A stretch of DNA of 64,000 bases, from the NCBI GenBank assembly GCA_037576195.1, contig CM075104.1, positions 18,554,211-18,618,210 on the forward strand, read 5' to 3'. The translations under genes were made by a program, and so were the position numbers. The notes below the pieces were generated by a model. It was not told the origin of the DNA, did not search any database, and saw only the letters and a program-made list of their open reading frames with translations. This document shows positions 51,365 through 61,449 of this stretch, one piece after another; the first letter of the stretch is position 1, and each line of letters begins with the position of its first letter. The stretch is from Phytoseiulus persimilis (taxonomy: Eukaryota > Arthropoda > Arachnida > Mesostigmata > Phytoseiidae).

Positions 51365-52297
51365 TGTCCGGATTTCAGGATATACTCGCGAAACCGCTCA
51401 CAGTGCCGCTTCTCGTGCCCTCGTTCTCCGCATCAGAAACACTGCATTATCGCCTTCTCGGGGCACAGTCGTGAGAGGTGCCCTATGCGATTACAGTGAA
51501 AGCTTTTTGGTTCGCGCAATGCACATAGTCCCCTCCTGACAACACATGCAGCACGTAACAACCCTTCCTTGTCCCTGCCTGCGATTCCCACGATTCCACT
51601 GCATATCCTTCAACATCCGCGCCGTATCTTTTATATCCTGGATGAGTTCATCGGTATTTTTATGCTCTCCTCTACTCACGTATGGCCTCACTTGGTAGTA
51701 TTCGCTCGCTGACCCTATCAGCACTCTTTCCCTCAATTCTTCCTTTGTGCAATCCAACCTTTTCGTTAGCTGTTCTACCCTGACCACGTACATCTCTAAT
51801 GACTCCCCTCTCTACTGGTAACAGTTCATCAGTTCCTGGAACAACGCCGTCCGATTTCGTTCCGGAATGTACTTCCTCCTAAACCGCGTCACCCAATCCT
51901 CCCAGCTCGCCCACTTGGCCAATCCATTCTGGTGCCACGATTGAGCCGCTCCTACTAACTTCTCTAACAAAACCTCCTTGAGAAACCATTCAGGCCACCC
52001 GCCGGTCGTTCTTGCGACTTCTAATTGATTCAGCCACAGTTCCGCCTCAAGCTCACTCCCGCCGGAAAATTTGTCCACCGATTTTGAGGTATGCCAAAAT
52101 CGTTCCACCGACCTGACCATACTTGGCTTCCTCGTTTCTTCGACCTCTATCTTTATCTGTTCTCCGTTCAATTCCAACTTGAGATGCTTGACCAACATCT
52201 TCGCAAGTGCTGCCATGGCCTGTTCGCCTTCCATCGCTCCTTCGTTTTCGCGAGTGCTCGAGTCCGAATCCAAATCAAAAAGCTCACTCAACGGCAT
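51365..52297 (-). pseudogene. gag: Retrotransposon gag (Ty3/gypsy type), interrupted
   Basis: The structural capsid protein frame starts at ATG 52297. It contains VDKFSGGSELEAELWLNQLE and WASWEDWVTRFRRKYIPERN, matching the FxG...W...F...F pattern of gypsy-type gag. An in-frame TAG at 51814-51812 replaces a codon, after which the same frame continues to 51491 (VEQLTKRLDCTKEELRERVL). One frame over, at about 51500-51390, are two nucleocapsid CCHC-like knuckles (CNRIGHLSRLC and CGERGHEKRHC). One is damaged by a TGA between its first two Cys and the other lacks its first Cys. So at least one stop and one frameshift separate it from a working gag. Confidence 0.7.
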
Positions 52298-52342
52298 CCC
52301 TCGATTCTCGTGACCAACCGGATTTATCCCACCAATGCTCGA

Positions 52343-52451
52343 TGTGGGGAACTAACAAGGAACTCCGGTGTCAGGAATACTCGGCCGCTTTATTTCTGCG
52401 ACTTCTCCTCGTCGTGGCACTCGACACACTGCTTGTGTGCTCTACGTGCCG
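52343..52451 (-). repeat. 5' LTR of the gag-only element
   Basis: 109 bp, nearly identical to 51033-51141. It precedes the gag frame on the - strand, with the gag ATG 46 nt further on. Confidence 0.7.
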
Positions 52452-53114
52452 GAAGAGATGAAGTTCTATAAATGTCTTTGACTGCAGTTAAGACTCGCCT
52501 CATCCCACGCACAGAAACATGCACCAGCGGGCTGAGGGAGGCACGACTTCGGACTTGCATCTCTATCTCTCGAAGTAGCAAAGCTGTAGACAAACGGATT
52601 CGACGTTCTGTCGATCTCCTTAACTGGAGCAAAAACTCAATCCAAATCAAGAACAAAATCGCGACTCATTGAGCTGAGAGGTGCAGAATCAGAGTTCCAG
52701 TTCGATCTATAGGAGAAATTCCGTTAAGAGATAAATGACTGCGGAATGTTGATCCGTGCCAGGGAGCATGCGCGTACGGCGATTTCAGTGTGACTCCTCA
52801 GCTTCATCATCCAATACGATGATGAGAACGTGTTTCTGGACCTGCGCGTTGCCACCTAAATTATCACCATTGTCGTTACTATGGCCAGCGGTGAGAGACC
52901 TCCCTGCGAGTGGGAGACTAGCATTTTTGAGCATTGAGAGACGACAAGGGAAAAAAATCACTCTGGAGCTGTTGAATGATAGAAAATTTCGCCGCAGTCG
53001 AGGCTCATCGTGAACGATTCAGGTCATCACATGTGAAATTGAGTGAACATGACCTTGTTCTCAACCAGAAGAATCTTTCGCGATGGCTCATCAAATTCTT
53101 GTGCGAGCTCAAAT

Positions 53115-53129
53115 GGGGGGGGGGGGGGG
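53115..53129. repeat. Poly-G tract (15 nt)
   Basis: Fifteen G followed by a short purine stretch (aggagg), between the LTR element and the non-LTR retrotransposon fragments. Confidence 0.8.
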
Positions 53130-53393
53130 AGGAGGGCGCATTTTCGCTTGTTTGCCCAGGGCGCCGCTCGAGCTAGATACGCCACTGGCCAAGGTCGACG
53201 CAAGGTGGGAGGCTGCTCAAACGCCCGGCAACTACAGATTTCACGCTCAGGATCTGTAGGAACGGCGAACGATCGTTTCAACCTTTACGTCAAGATCGAC
53301 TCCCTGCCAAGATCGCCCTTCCGAAGTGATTTGTGGCAGCTGCTCTCTTCGTTACCAGCAGTGAGAGATCGGAATTGGATCACCGGCTCGCAT

Positions 53394-53690
53394 TCAATCA
53401 CATATTTTCCTATCGGTCAATCGGACGAATATTCGGTACAGGACAGCTGTGATTGTTGTTGGCCGGTGTGTGGTGAGACCTCGTCTCATTGAGGATTTTC
53501 CCTCTGGGGTCATCACCCTGGCTTCGCTCCATTCCCCAGGGATGTCTCTTTCCCCGGTCAATATTCTCGTGAGCATTCCCGCCAATGTATGCCTGGATTC
53601 CCCTGATCCTGAGGTCGTCAAACTTTTCTGTTGGCGCTCTGGGGCGCCGAGGAGATGACGCAGCCGTAGCCCGCCGGGGAGGTGCCGACA
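53394..53690 (-). pseudogene. Non-LTR retrotransposon reverse transcriptase fragment
   Basis: The frame reads LTRILTGERDIPGEWSEARV, then PEGKSS, then THRPTTITAVLYRIFVRLTD. It matches the first reverse-transcriptase blocks of LINE-type elements (L...G..P..W....V..PKG...., then RPIT..S..YRIF). It is cut off on both sides, with no catalytic YxDD region. Confidence 0.55.
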
Positions 53691-53894
53691 CGTATGATTA
53701 GAAAAGGGCGAAATTCTCTTCGAAGTATGATGAAAACGATGATAGGCATTTTTTTTGGCCTCATTCTACGTCCCTTGCCACAACCCGCGGCACCTGTGGC
53801 ATCCGCGGCACACAGTCTGAAGAGCTCTGCCCCGGTCCCTCGATCAATCCACCCCTCCAGGATCACCCCTCCAGGTTTGGAGAAACTACGCGCC

Positions 53895-54147
53895 TGAGAT
53901 CAATGACGACGACAACACGAAAGACGAGGAAGTACACGAAGAAACGTTCAAAGAGTGGCAAAACTCCTGGGACAGATCGCCGACAGGCAGATGGACCTAC
54001 GAGAGCAGACCAGATATCCGGGTCTGGTGCCAACGGACGTTCGGAGAGCTTACCTGTCAAACAACCCAGGTCCCCAGGGGCCATGGTACCGTTTTTCTTC
54101 ATTCTCAGTTTTGGAGAATCGGGCCGAATGAAAAGCAGACGGGGTAA
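53895..54147 (+). pseudogene. C-terminal fragment of a non-LTR retrotransposon ORF2 (R1/I-like)
   Basis: The frame contains FKEWQNSWDRSPTGRWTYES, then PDIRVWCQRTFGELTCQTTQ, then GHGTVFL. This is the W..W.....GRWT..LIPD..W....GE......Q.LTGHG pattern found near the end of R1/I-clade ORF2 proteins. It ends at TAA 54145-54147. It is opposite in strand to the reverse-transcriptase piece next door, so the two come from different insertions or a rearranged one. Confidence 0.55.
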
Positions 54148-55299
54148 CGGAGCAGGCGTAGTCCCGGGCATCTTTCGTCCCAGGGCCGCGATCTCGAGAA
54201 GCCGCCGAGTCCTAACCTCTGGATGAGAGAACTCAAGGAGTGGCGGAGAAGGAAACTGTTACTGCTCCAACCTCGCGAAACTTCGTCTCAATAGGAAATA
54301 GGGCAGATTTATCGGGCCTCCGTCGTACGGGTCGTACAGAAAAATAGAGCGCAATATTCTTCATAGATTCTAAGCTTTCACACTGGGATACGTGAGGCTT
54401 CATGACAGTCAGCACGTCCAATCATGAGGTACATATGGAGAAGGTGTCGCGCGACTACTCGTGAGTCGATCACCCTCCAACGCATGGTGTACATCATGAA
54501 AAAGTAGATGAATTAACGATCCCGAGGAACGCTTCCCGTTTTGCGACCGCGCAGAAAGCTCCTAGCGACCTATACTTTTCATAGGCAGAGTCAGCGACCA
54601 TCATTGAAGGAACGGAGTCAATTATAACCCACTTCGTGATATCCAGAGAGCGGGCTGCACAATGTCAGAGTTCGAGCCCTGCCACCACGGATCGCGAGCT
54701 CACCGCCAGCGCGATGACGCCATTACCAGTTGAGACCAACGCCAAACCATGGATGGAAATTCACGCAGAACTCAAACTTTCATACCTTTCTGACTGGAAG
54801 GCGCATCCGATTCACATTTCGGAAAAGTTTCAACTGATCCCTTGCTGCTCGAAATCCCAGGTTTTCACAGAAAAAAATCCAGCGAAGAGCGTAACATTCT
54901 GGTCGGAAGAAATTCTTTGCTGACGAGTTATGCGAGCATCATCATCGACGAAGGGACCCGGGCCCTCGGAAGGAAATGGACTGGTCGAGTCATCTTCGGT
55001 TTCTGGATGATTACATCTTTCTTCTTCATGAATAGATTGACGAGTCATCTAGAGAGCGGGCTGCTAGTTCAACCACCTTGTCCGAGAATGGATACCGTCC
55101 AGTATGTTGCAGTTCGACCTGAGCTGGAACCTTAAGATATGACGATCCCGACTCCGAATGCTCCGGCGGTGGGCATGCATCGCGCGGAACTCGATTTGCG
55201 CGCTGAAGCAAATATCGGCTACAATCATCAGCATACGAATGTCGATTATGCCGACCGTATGGTATCATGATTCACTGGACTAGGCTCGCTAATAGAGCG

Positions 55300-55700
55300 A
55301 TCCGAAAAAATGATCCGACTCTTGAATGCCCTGAACGGTATTCAGCCGGAGTTTGCCACCCCTGATCATTCCAGCTTGCTGGCAGTAACCCAAACAATGC
55401 ACTCGGTCCTGTTCTTTTCGATGAGCCTTTCCAATAGCAGGGCACGACTGCTGGTTCGAGCACACCCCACGAGCGGAGCCGTTTCCACTGGCAGGGTTAT
55501 TTTTCACGCTGGAATCTACTCGATGCTTCTGAAAAGACCGTTTTCTGTCGTCAAGGAAATCGACGGCTTCGCCCATGACTCCAGCGTCGTCATCCTTCCG
55601 AACGACACGAAAATAGAGCACTGATTCACGGAATGTCTTTATGCTAATGCGGAAAAAAACTGTGTGATGCGGGAAGCTTGAAATCCCAGTGGGACAGGGC
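55300..55700 (+). pseudogene. Third ionotropic-receptor-like copy
   Basis: It matches the 45.8-kb copy in two places: LAGSNPNNALGPVLFDEPF (first-copy counterpart RGSPNYAFGLVLF), and the DNA from 55630 (gaatgtctttatgctaatgcgg). It matches the 49.9-kb copy at TGRVIFHAGIYSMLLKRPF. The matches lie in different frames with stops between them. Confidence 0.35.
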
Positions 55701-56929
55701 TTTTGTTGGTTTCCTATGAATCGTTCAAGCTTACGCTGCAGCAGTGTCTCACTCAAACCGAAGAGAGGAGATGCCACGTGAGCTCCCCTTGCACGGAAGA
55801 CTGGGTTGAAGTGCACTCGACCTGCTCTATGGGGGTTTAACAATCGTGGGCGAGGAGTTTAGATTTCTGTCGGCTGGGGGCAAGACGAATAGCGGAGGCG
55901 ACGCTGCAATGTCGAGATCATAATCGGACGCTTTCCCCCCCAGAACATTGTCGCTATCCTCGACGAGTTCTGTCGACGGTGCAGAAATACTGTTTTTCAC
56001 TCCAGGATTGAGGAGAATCAATTTCACGGAGCATCCCGATCGAGGAAATTGTAAATCGAACGTTCCAAGTTTGGTTACGAAACGTCTCTTTCGGAGTCAA
56101 TGTGAACAGGAGTGAAAATACACCAGGTTCCTGACAGGGATTGCTCCCTCAGCGAGTCGCTTCTACAGCGCTGCTTGAAAACGCCACGGGGCGAGCCATC
56201 AAAGCGTCTTGTCCGGCTACCGTCACGACCCAGCTGGTGTTCAGCCGAACTGAGCAACCCTGAGTTTCTTGAGAATGTCCCATCCGAGCCTCGCACCTGA
56301 TTAGCCGATGCGTGTTTTCCACGTCTTCAAAAGTTTCACTGGGGGCCGGGATCTTCGCAAATCAGTGCGCGTTTCGAAACCCGCCGTAACTTCGGGCTCA
56401 ATCACGAGTCGATATCGTTATCCAGTCGTCTTTCGGGGATCGGATGCTGCGTCACGAGCTGGAATTCCGTACAGGTTCGGAGAAGCGTTTAACCCAGTTC
56501 GATATGGGACCAGCGTATGCACAGATTCGTCGTCCAGAACAAGCACCCGGCCGGCCACGGGCCTAATCCGCCGGCCGGCCGGCGTTTCGGGTGACTGGTC
56601 GTCTGCGTTTTTTCAGCGAGCTCCTTCTTCCAGTGAGTCGACCCAACAGCCAGTCGGTCCCGATTTCCGCTTTCGCTTTCGTCGTTCGTGTACCAGTGCG
56701 ACGACCGTTGTCCCCGCCGTTCGTCTACGACTCGTACCATTTCGTAAGCACTCGTTCCGAGCGGCAATATTTGCGAAGCTCCCGATGGTTGAGAGTCGGT
56801 CCCGAGAAAGAATGTGACTCACTGACGACCGAAATACCCAGACTTCCAGACAGGGCCCTCGGAGATTTCCCCGTTGTGGGGATCGCCCGGCGCGGGACGG
56901 GCGAACGCTCGATAACCGTTTCTTGACAG

Positions 56930-57304
56930 TTAGAAAGCTCGGAAAACCTCGGCTGGCTCCAATTCAAACCTAACGTTCCCTGCGGCGACGTCCGGCCCAA
57001 AGCTGCGCGTCAGTTCGAAGTAGAGCCAATTCTGTGGACCGGTGTGGTGTCCCAGTTCTTCTCTTGCCTCTAACGTCTTCTGCCATCGCCCAGCCCGGGT
57101 CACCATCGGAGCCAGAAGATTTCGCCACCATTTCGTAGCGAACATCAGCTGGGCAGTTGTACAGACGACCCGGAGCAGGTAAGTCAAACGTTTCCGTACA
57201 GGCTGAATCTTATTTTCCGACGAGATGTGAGAGCGTACTGGATGTACGCATATGAGCGGTTGACATCGTTGAACAACAGTGGAATCCGTCAATTTGTTCG
57301 TCAT
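56930..57304 (-). CDS. Candidate small protein, 124 aa, unrecognised
   Basis: An open frame from ATG 57304 to the stop at 56932-56930. Its second half (KWWRNLLAPMVTRAGRWQKT, then GHHTGPQNWLYFELTRSFG) has the look of a conserved soluble protein rather than random translation. A pyrimidine-rich acceptor ending gcccag sits before LMFATKWW, so the true coding part may be an internal or last exon. No family was recognised and there is no signal peptide or membrane helix. It could still be a chance frame. Confidence 0.3.
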   Translation of the reverse strand: MTNKLTDSTVVQRCQPLICVHPVRSHISSENKIQPVRKRLTYLLRVVCTTAQLMFATKWWRNLLAPMVTRAGRWQKTLEAREELGHHTGPQNWLYFELTRSFGPDVAAGNVRFELEPAEVFRAF

Positions 57305-58303
57305 GGCAGCTGAACCCCGTGTCAAGGTGGACAAGAGGAATATTCGTGCGGATGGACGCTTCGAACGAGTGCAACTTCAAATTGAGCAGCGACCGTTAGG
57401 CAAAGTGGAGCGATTCCCCAAATGACCAGACTTGAGCCGTCATCTCAACCGACAAGCTGAGAAATGAGAATGCTCGTTGGAAACGACAAAAAGTGTCCCC
57501 GTGGTACTATCCTCTAATATTTGAGGACTCGGCCTGTTTCCGTGTATCGCGATCGAAAAAAAGGCCCGTGATCGAGCTTCTGCAGAAGGGCCACCGGAGA
57601 GAATATCCAGGGAGCCGGCTCCGCTCCGTGTTGAGACCGCGCTGAGCGATCACACAGATCGGTTATTCAACCCGCCAGCTGTAGATAGAGTCTCGCATTC
57701 CTGCACGTTCCCTCGGGGCGTGTTCTTCGCGCTCGGAGCATGCGTGCGAGGATTGTCACCGATTCGGACGAACTCGTTCGTTTCTTGCATCTCGGCATGT
57801 TGCCCTACATTCGTTGGCGACCATCAGCGACCGTAATCGCGACTGATCACCCGACATCCCGCGGAATAATCGGAGTCGATACAACTGGTGGAAGCGGCAT
57901 ATTCTGGTTCATCCGGTCGCCCCGTCCCGCTCGAAGTTGACCAAATGGCCAGTTGGCCAACTCGGCGTCTGCGCCGCCCTGTTGAACGAGAAGATTTATC
58001 GCCGGCTCCGAATCGCCTCCAATTCTGATCAGCGTTATCGCGCTGATGAATTCCGTTATGTTGGCGTCGAGATTTCTAAAGCCGGCATTTGTAACTCGAC
58101 GATGTTGCAGACATAGTCGGTGGCGATAGCGCTTTCTTTCGGACGTGTTCGTGCCAGCCGTCTGAGCCAAGAGGATCCGGGATTCTTTTTTTTTCGCTGT
58201 TTGAAAGCCACTGTTATCTTCTCCATGCGGTCTCCCGGGCAGCGTGCGATGCTCCAGTGCATCCTTATGAACGCCTACACTCTTTCCCAAGCCTTGATAG
58301 AGG
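57305..58303. other. Stretch without a recognised gene
   Basis: Upstream region of the secreted-protein gene. The 147-codon frame on the - strand (57847-58290) shows no motif. Poly-T (9 nt) occurs near 58187. Confidence 0.45.
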
Positions 58304-58340
58304 ATTTAAAATATATATCAATTCGTTTAAAGTGTGTCAG
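58304..58340 (+). promoter_or_regulatory. Probable TATA box and initiator of the secreted-protein gene
   Basis: An AT-rich block with TATATAT (58312-58318) lies about 25 nt before TCAG (58337-58340), an arthropod initiator-like motif. The start codon follows at 58413. The spacing is what a TATA promoter would have. Confidence 0.45.
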
Positions 58341-58412
58341 CTTGCCCCAGAGAAGCGCAGAGACCGACACGTTTCGACCGCAGCTAGACGAGGACTCGTT
58401 TTCGTTGCAGAA

Positions 58413-59282
58413 ATGAAGGTGTTCACAGGAGTACTCGTGGTGTTGACAGTGATCGCGGTGACTACCGCCGCCGAGGAGCCGGAGTCGAGAGAGACGAAAT
58501 CAGTCAAAGTCGTGAGATCACCTCGCATCGAGGAGCGGAGGCACAAGTTCCACAATTCGATGTCGAAGAACGCAGTGAGCGCGGAGGCTGTCGAGCTGAA
58601 AACTCAGCAGGTGAGAACTTCGACGCCACGTTACAGTGCAGGCTTGCAGCGTTCCGAAACGAAGCGCACGGGAGCTGACCCACCCAAACGATTTCATGCT
58701 GATTCCGTTTTCAGGAGGTCGGGAAATTCATGAGCCCTCGCAACTTGATCAAGACCGCGATAAAGTTGGTGTTCGGATCTGATGAGGAAAGTGCAGCAAC
58801 TTCTCGTCAGATCATCAATCTCCTCGTCACCGTGCTGGACATGGTGAAAACAACATTCGGTGCACGTGCACGAGCCGCCCAACAGGGTCGGGGTCTGAAC
58901 GGGGCGTTCGATGACATCACGATCGCTGGGGCGTCGATGATGAAGGGACTTCTGCGATCGGCGATGGCCAAGGATGAGAATTGTATGCAGCGATATCTCT
59001 GCGAGGCCTCCAAGGATGCAGTGAAGGAAGGTCATGAACTCGGTTACCTCGTGGCACAGTTCGGCGGGTGAGTTTTTGTTTTTCCGCCCAACGGTTTCTC
59101 GCGGCTTCTCGGAGCGAATCATCGCGGCTAAATGCGACCGTCCCCGTTGCAGATACGCCGCCAGCTACGCCTTAGAAAAGCAGAAGAATCTCAAGTTCGA
59201 CTTCAGTTACAACGCCACCAGGAACGGCCGTTCAGGAGATGACTGCTTCACGTTATACCAGACTTGCAACGAGGCGGTTTAG
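58413..59282 (+). CDS. Small secreted four-cysteine protein (226 aa), DM4/DM12-like
   Basis: Three exons join in phase: 58413-58610, 58715-59067 and 59153-59282 (stop TAG). The protein begins with a signal peptide (MKVFTGVLVVLTVIAVTTAA), then a charged linker and a helical middle. It ends in a compact cysteine domain with NCMQRYLCEAS (Cys 156 and 162) and DDCFTLYQTC (Cys 215 and 222). One N-glycosylation sequon is at residue 204. The C-x5-C-E followed by a distal D-C...Y..C recalls the arthropod DM4/DM12 family of uncharacterised secreted proteins. That link is from memory of the pattern. It has its own TATA-like promoter and a poly(A) signal 124 nt after the stop. The biological role is unknown. 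Confidence 0.8.
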
Positions 59283-59405
59283 TGTCATTATCGTTCGAAC
59301 CGATCCGTACCTTGGGCAGCCCTCTCAGACGACCATCTCCTGATTCAGTCACAGCACACCATTTCTATTTATTACCTCACTGCTCCATTTACCCCGCTGT
59401 CCTCG

Positions 59406-59411
59406 AATAAA
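59406..59411 (+). terminator. Polyadenylation signal AATAAA
   Basis: It lies 124 nt beyond the stop codon of the secreted-protein gene, in an AT-rich 3' UTR. Confidence 0.7.
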
Positions 59412-59813
59412 GAGAATAATATATTGATCGCCGAAATCATCGTGAACGAATTCGAGTCGATTTGACCGGCAGGCATCGATGTGTTTCTCAGCGTACTTAG
59501 TGCCAAAATCCAGCAGTTTCCATTGTTGGACCCTGAATCTACTGGTTCCCCTCGGAATTCGCAAGAACGCGTTCAATCGGCGACTATAAGACGATCACTT
59601 CGTATTTATTCGTTGCCCAAGAGGAAATATACAATCCCAGCGCCATCGGAAAACGCTCCAGTGGCCTTCTCATGGTGATATATACATTATGGAGTCCATC
59701 AGACAATCGACAAACCTGTCGGAATCTTTGGGCATGCTCCGAAACTCGCTGGGGACTTTCGCCGAGGGTGGGTTCGCGGAGTCATCTTCAATGTACCCTG
59801 ATCGATGCGGAGA

Positions 59814-61201
59814 TCATTGGACGGGCGACGTAGCAGTCGTGCGTCTCTTGAATATCAGATGCAGCTTGTCGTGTTTACCTCCCGCTAGGTGGAATGCCAA
59901 CCCCATGCAGACCACGGCCATGACGGAGATGGGCAGCAATGACGCGAGGTATATTTCTTTCCGATTGAACAGAGTCTGAAGATAAAGAGCTAAAGTTAAG
60001 CAGACTCCGGAATCCGATTCTCGAATCGGAACGGGTATCGAGACCGAAACTCTCATCAAAAGCGTTCGCGGTCATCGAGAACTGACTCTTTTTTCCGTGT
60101 TGGGAGGACCGCGTGGGAAAGAGCACGGAGGAACTACCTCACGATGAATCAGAGCTCAAAACTTTACCATCAACGAGCAGACGAAGTGCGAGGCGATAGC
60201 ACCGACAATGAGTCTATAATCCTGCACATCATATCCGTGGAAAAGGATCACACCCCAACAAGTGTTGAGGATGACGAATAGCGAGGTGGTGATCGAGGAA
60301 ACCAGAACGAACCATTCGTTCTGTCCAAAATAACCGACAGACGCTGGTCCACCGATTTCAGCGAGGACGTTCAAGAGCGAGAATCCGCCAGACATTGCTC
60401 CGAAACCCAAGCCAGCAACTGTGGAAAAGAGCAAAAATATTCATGGGAAACACTCCGCGATGAAGCATCGGCTCGACACGAGCTCCGTGATGGGAAATTT
60501 CCTTGATGAATACACAAATTATAATGGAGGATAAATTTGAGCTGTTTCAAAACGTCCCGTTCCAAAACGTACCATAAGCCAGTAGCTGACGGCTGTCGGA
60601 GACCACGCTACCCGTCGATCCTACCTCCACCATCTTCTTGAGACCATTGTCGGCTTTGCGTAAAATTCTGTAGAAGAGGTATCGAAACAGCTCTTGGAAA
60701 GCAACAGCGACCACCAGTCCGAAAACGACGAATCGCGCTTTCTCCTCTTGAGCACGAATCCGAAATATCTCCAACGTCGTGCACCACACTATCGAGGATA
60801 GCAGCAATGAAACGAGCCAGAAAAACGCCCTGTAATGACAATGAGAAGATTAGGCGTTAATTCGAACCCTGTCTCGAATCTTTTCACGTCGCTGCACTAG
60901 TTGCGAGGTGCCTGGAGAAAGAACGGCCGGCAAAGGGAAACACGGGGGAGGGGAAGGGGGTGTATTCTAAATGTTCGCGAAGAGGTTGACGGGATTGCGT
61001 TGAGGCGGTCGAGTCACCGAACTGGATCGTGGTCGAGCTGGAAGTTTCGGTTAGAGAGTCCAGTGACTCACGGTGAGACAGAACTTACGCCGTTATGAAA
61101 ATGATCACTCTGATGGGGCACGCAGCGATCGTGACACAGAACATGGACAGTGAAGGGCCGAATGCCACTAGGCTGCATCCAAAAAACTCTGCAATACCCA
61201 T
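59814..61201 (-). CDS. aph-1: Gamma-secretase subunit APH-1, complete
   Basis: Seven-pass membrane scaffold of gamma-secretase, the protease that cuts Notch and other type I membrane proteins. Four exons on the - strand join in phase: 61201-61089, 60829-60573, 60418-60168 and 59975-59814 (stop TGA 59816-59814), giving 260 aa, the usual length. The N-terminus reads MGIAEFFGCSLVAFGPSLSM, exon 2 has FQELFRYLFYRILRKADNGL, and exon 3 has the family GxxxGxxxG helix-packing motif (Gly 126, 130, 134, in AGLGFGAMSGG). One of the two membrane histidines conserved in animal APH-1 is kept (His 201, in IASHFVCS). The other, expected in LLHTFWG, is Asn 175 (VILNTCWG). The start ATG matches the family N-terminus. 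It is divergent from SNRNP35 and convergent with the secreted-protein gene. Confidence 0.93.
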
Positions 61202-61449
61202 ATTTGCAGGTTTGCTCGCAGCAAGTGTCAATGCATCTGCAAAGACAGCAGCCGGCTGTCGTTCCGTCGAACAGGGGGATCTTCCGTCGGCTAGGAGACT
61301 GACGCCGATTCCAACAAGCGGCGGAGGGGTTCCTCAGCATTCGCGATCTGCGATGCACCGGAAGAGAAGCGGACGATATTTGAATCGGTAGGAGAGACTG
61401 CTCCGAGCTCACTCCGACGTCGTTGTGGGGTACGTTGAGTTAATCGGGA
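61202..61449. promoter_or_regulatory. Divergent intergenic region between APH-1 and SNRNP35
   Basis: Only 248 bp separate the two start codons, which face away from each other. Both genes must initiate here or within each other's 5' ends, so a shared bidirectional promoter is likely. No TATA box was seen. Confidence 0.5.

Larger units (their letters stand above)
51033..52451 (-). mobile_element. Short gag-only LTR retroelement
   Basis: Two direct repeats of 109 bp, at 51033-51141 and 52343-52451, differ at only about seven positions. Read on the - strand, the 51-kb copy begins TG and both end CA, and both contain AATAAA. These are LTR features. The 1.2 kb between them carries a gag frame on the - strand and no reverse transcriptase, protease or integrase. 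The element is therefore non-autonomous by structure. The first base of the 52-kb LTR is mutated (C for T), and the flanks show no clear target duplication, so the insertion is not very recent. Confidence 0.7.

Noticed and set aside
51022-52460. Target-site duplication around the LTR element
   Set aside because: The bases outside the two LTRs (gtatg on the left, gaaga on the right) do not match.
56545-56592. GC-rich hairpin built from CCGGCCGGCC repeats
   Set aside because: Real self-complementarity, but a short simple CG repeat with no gene or element context.
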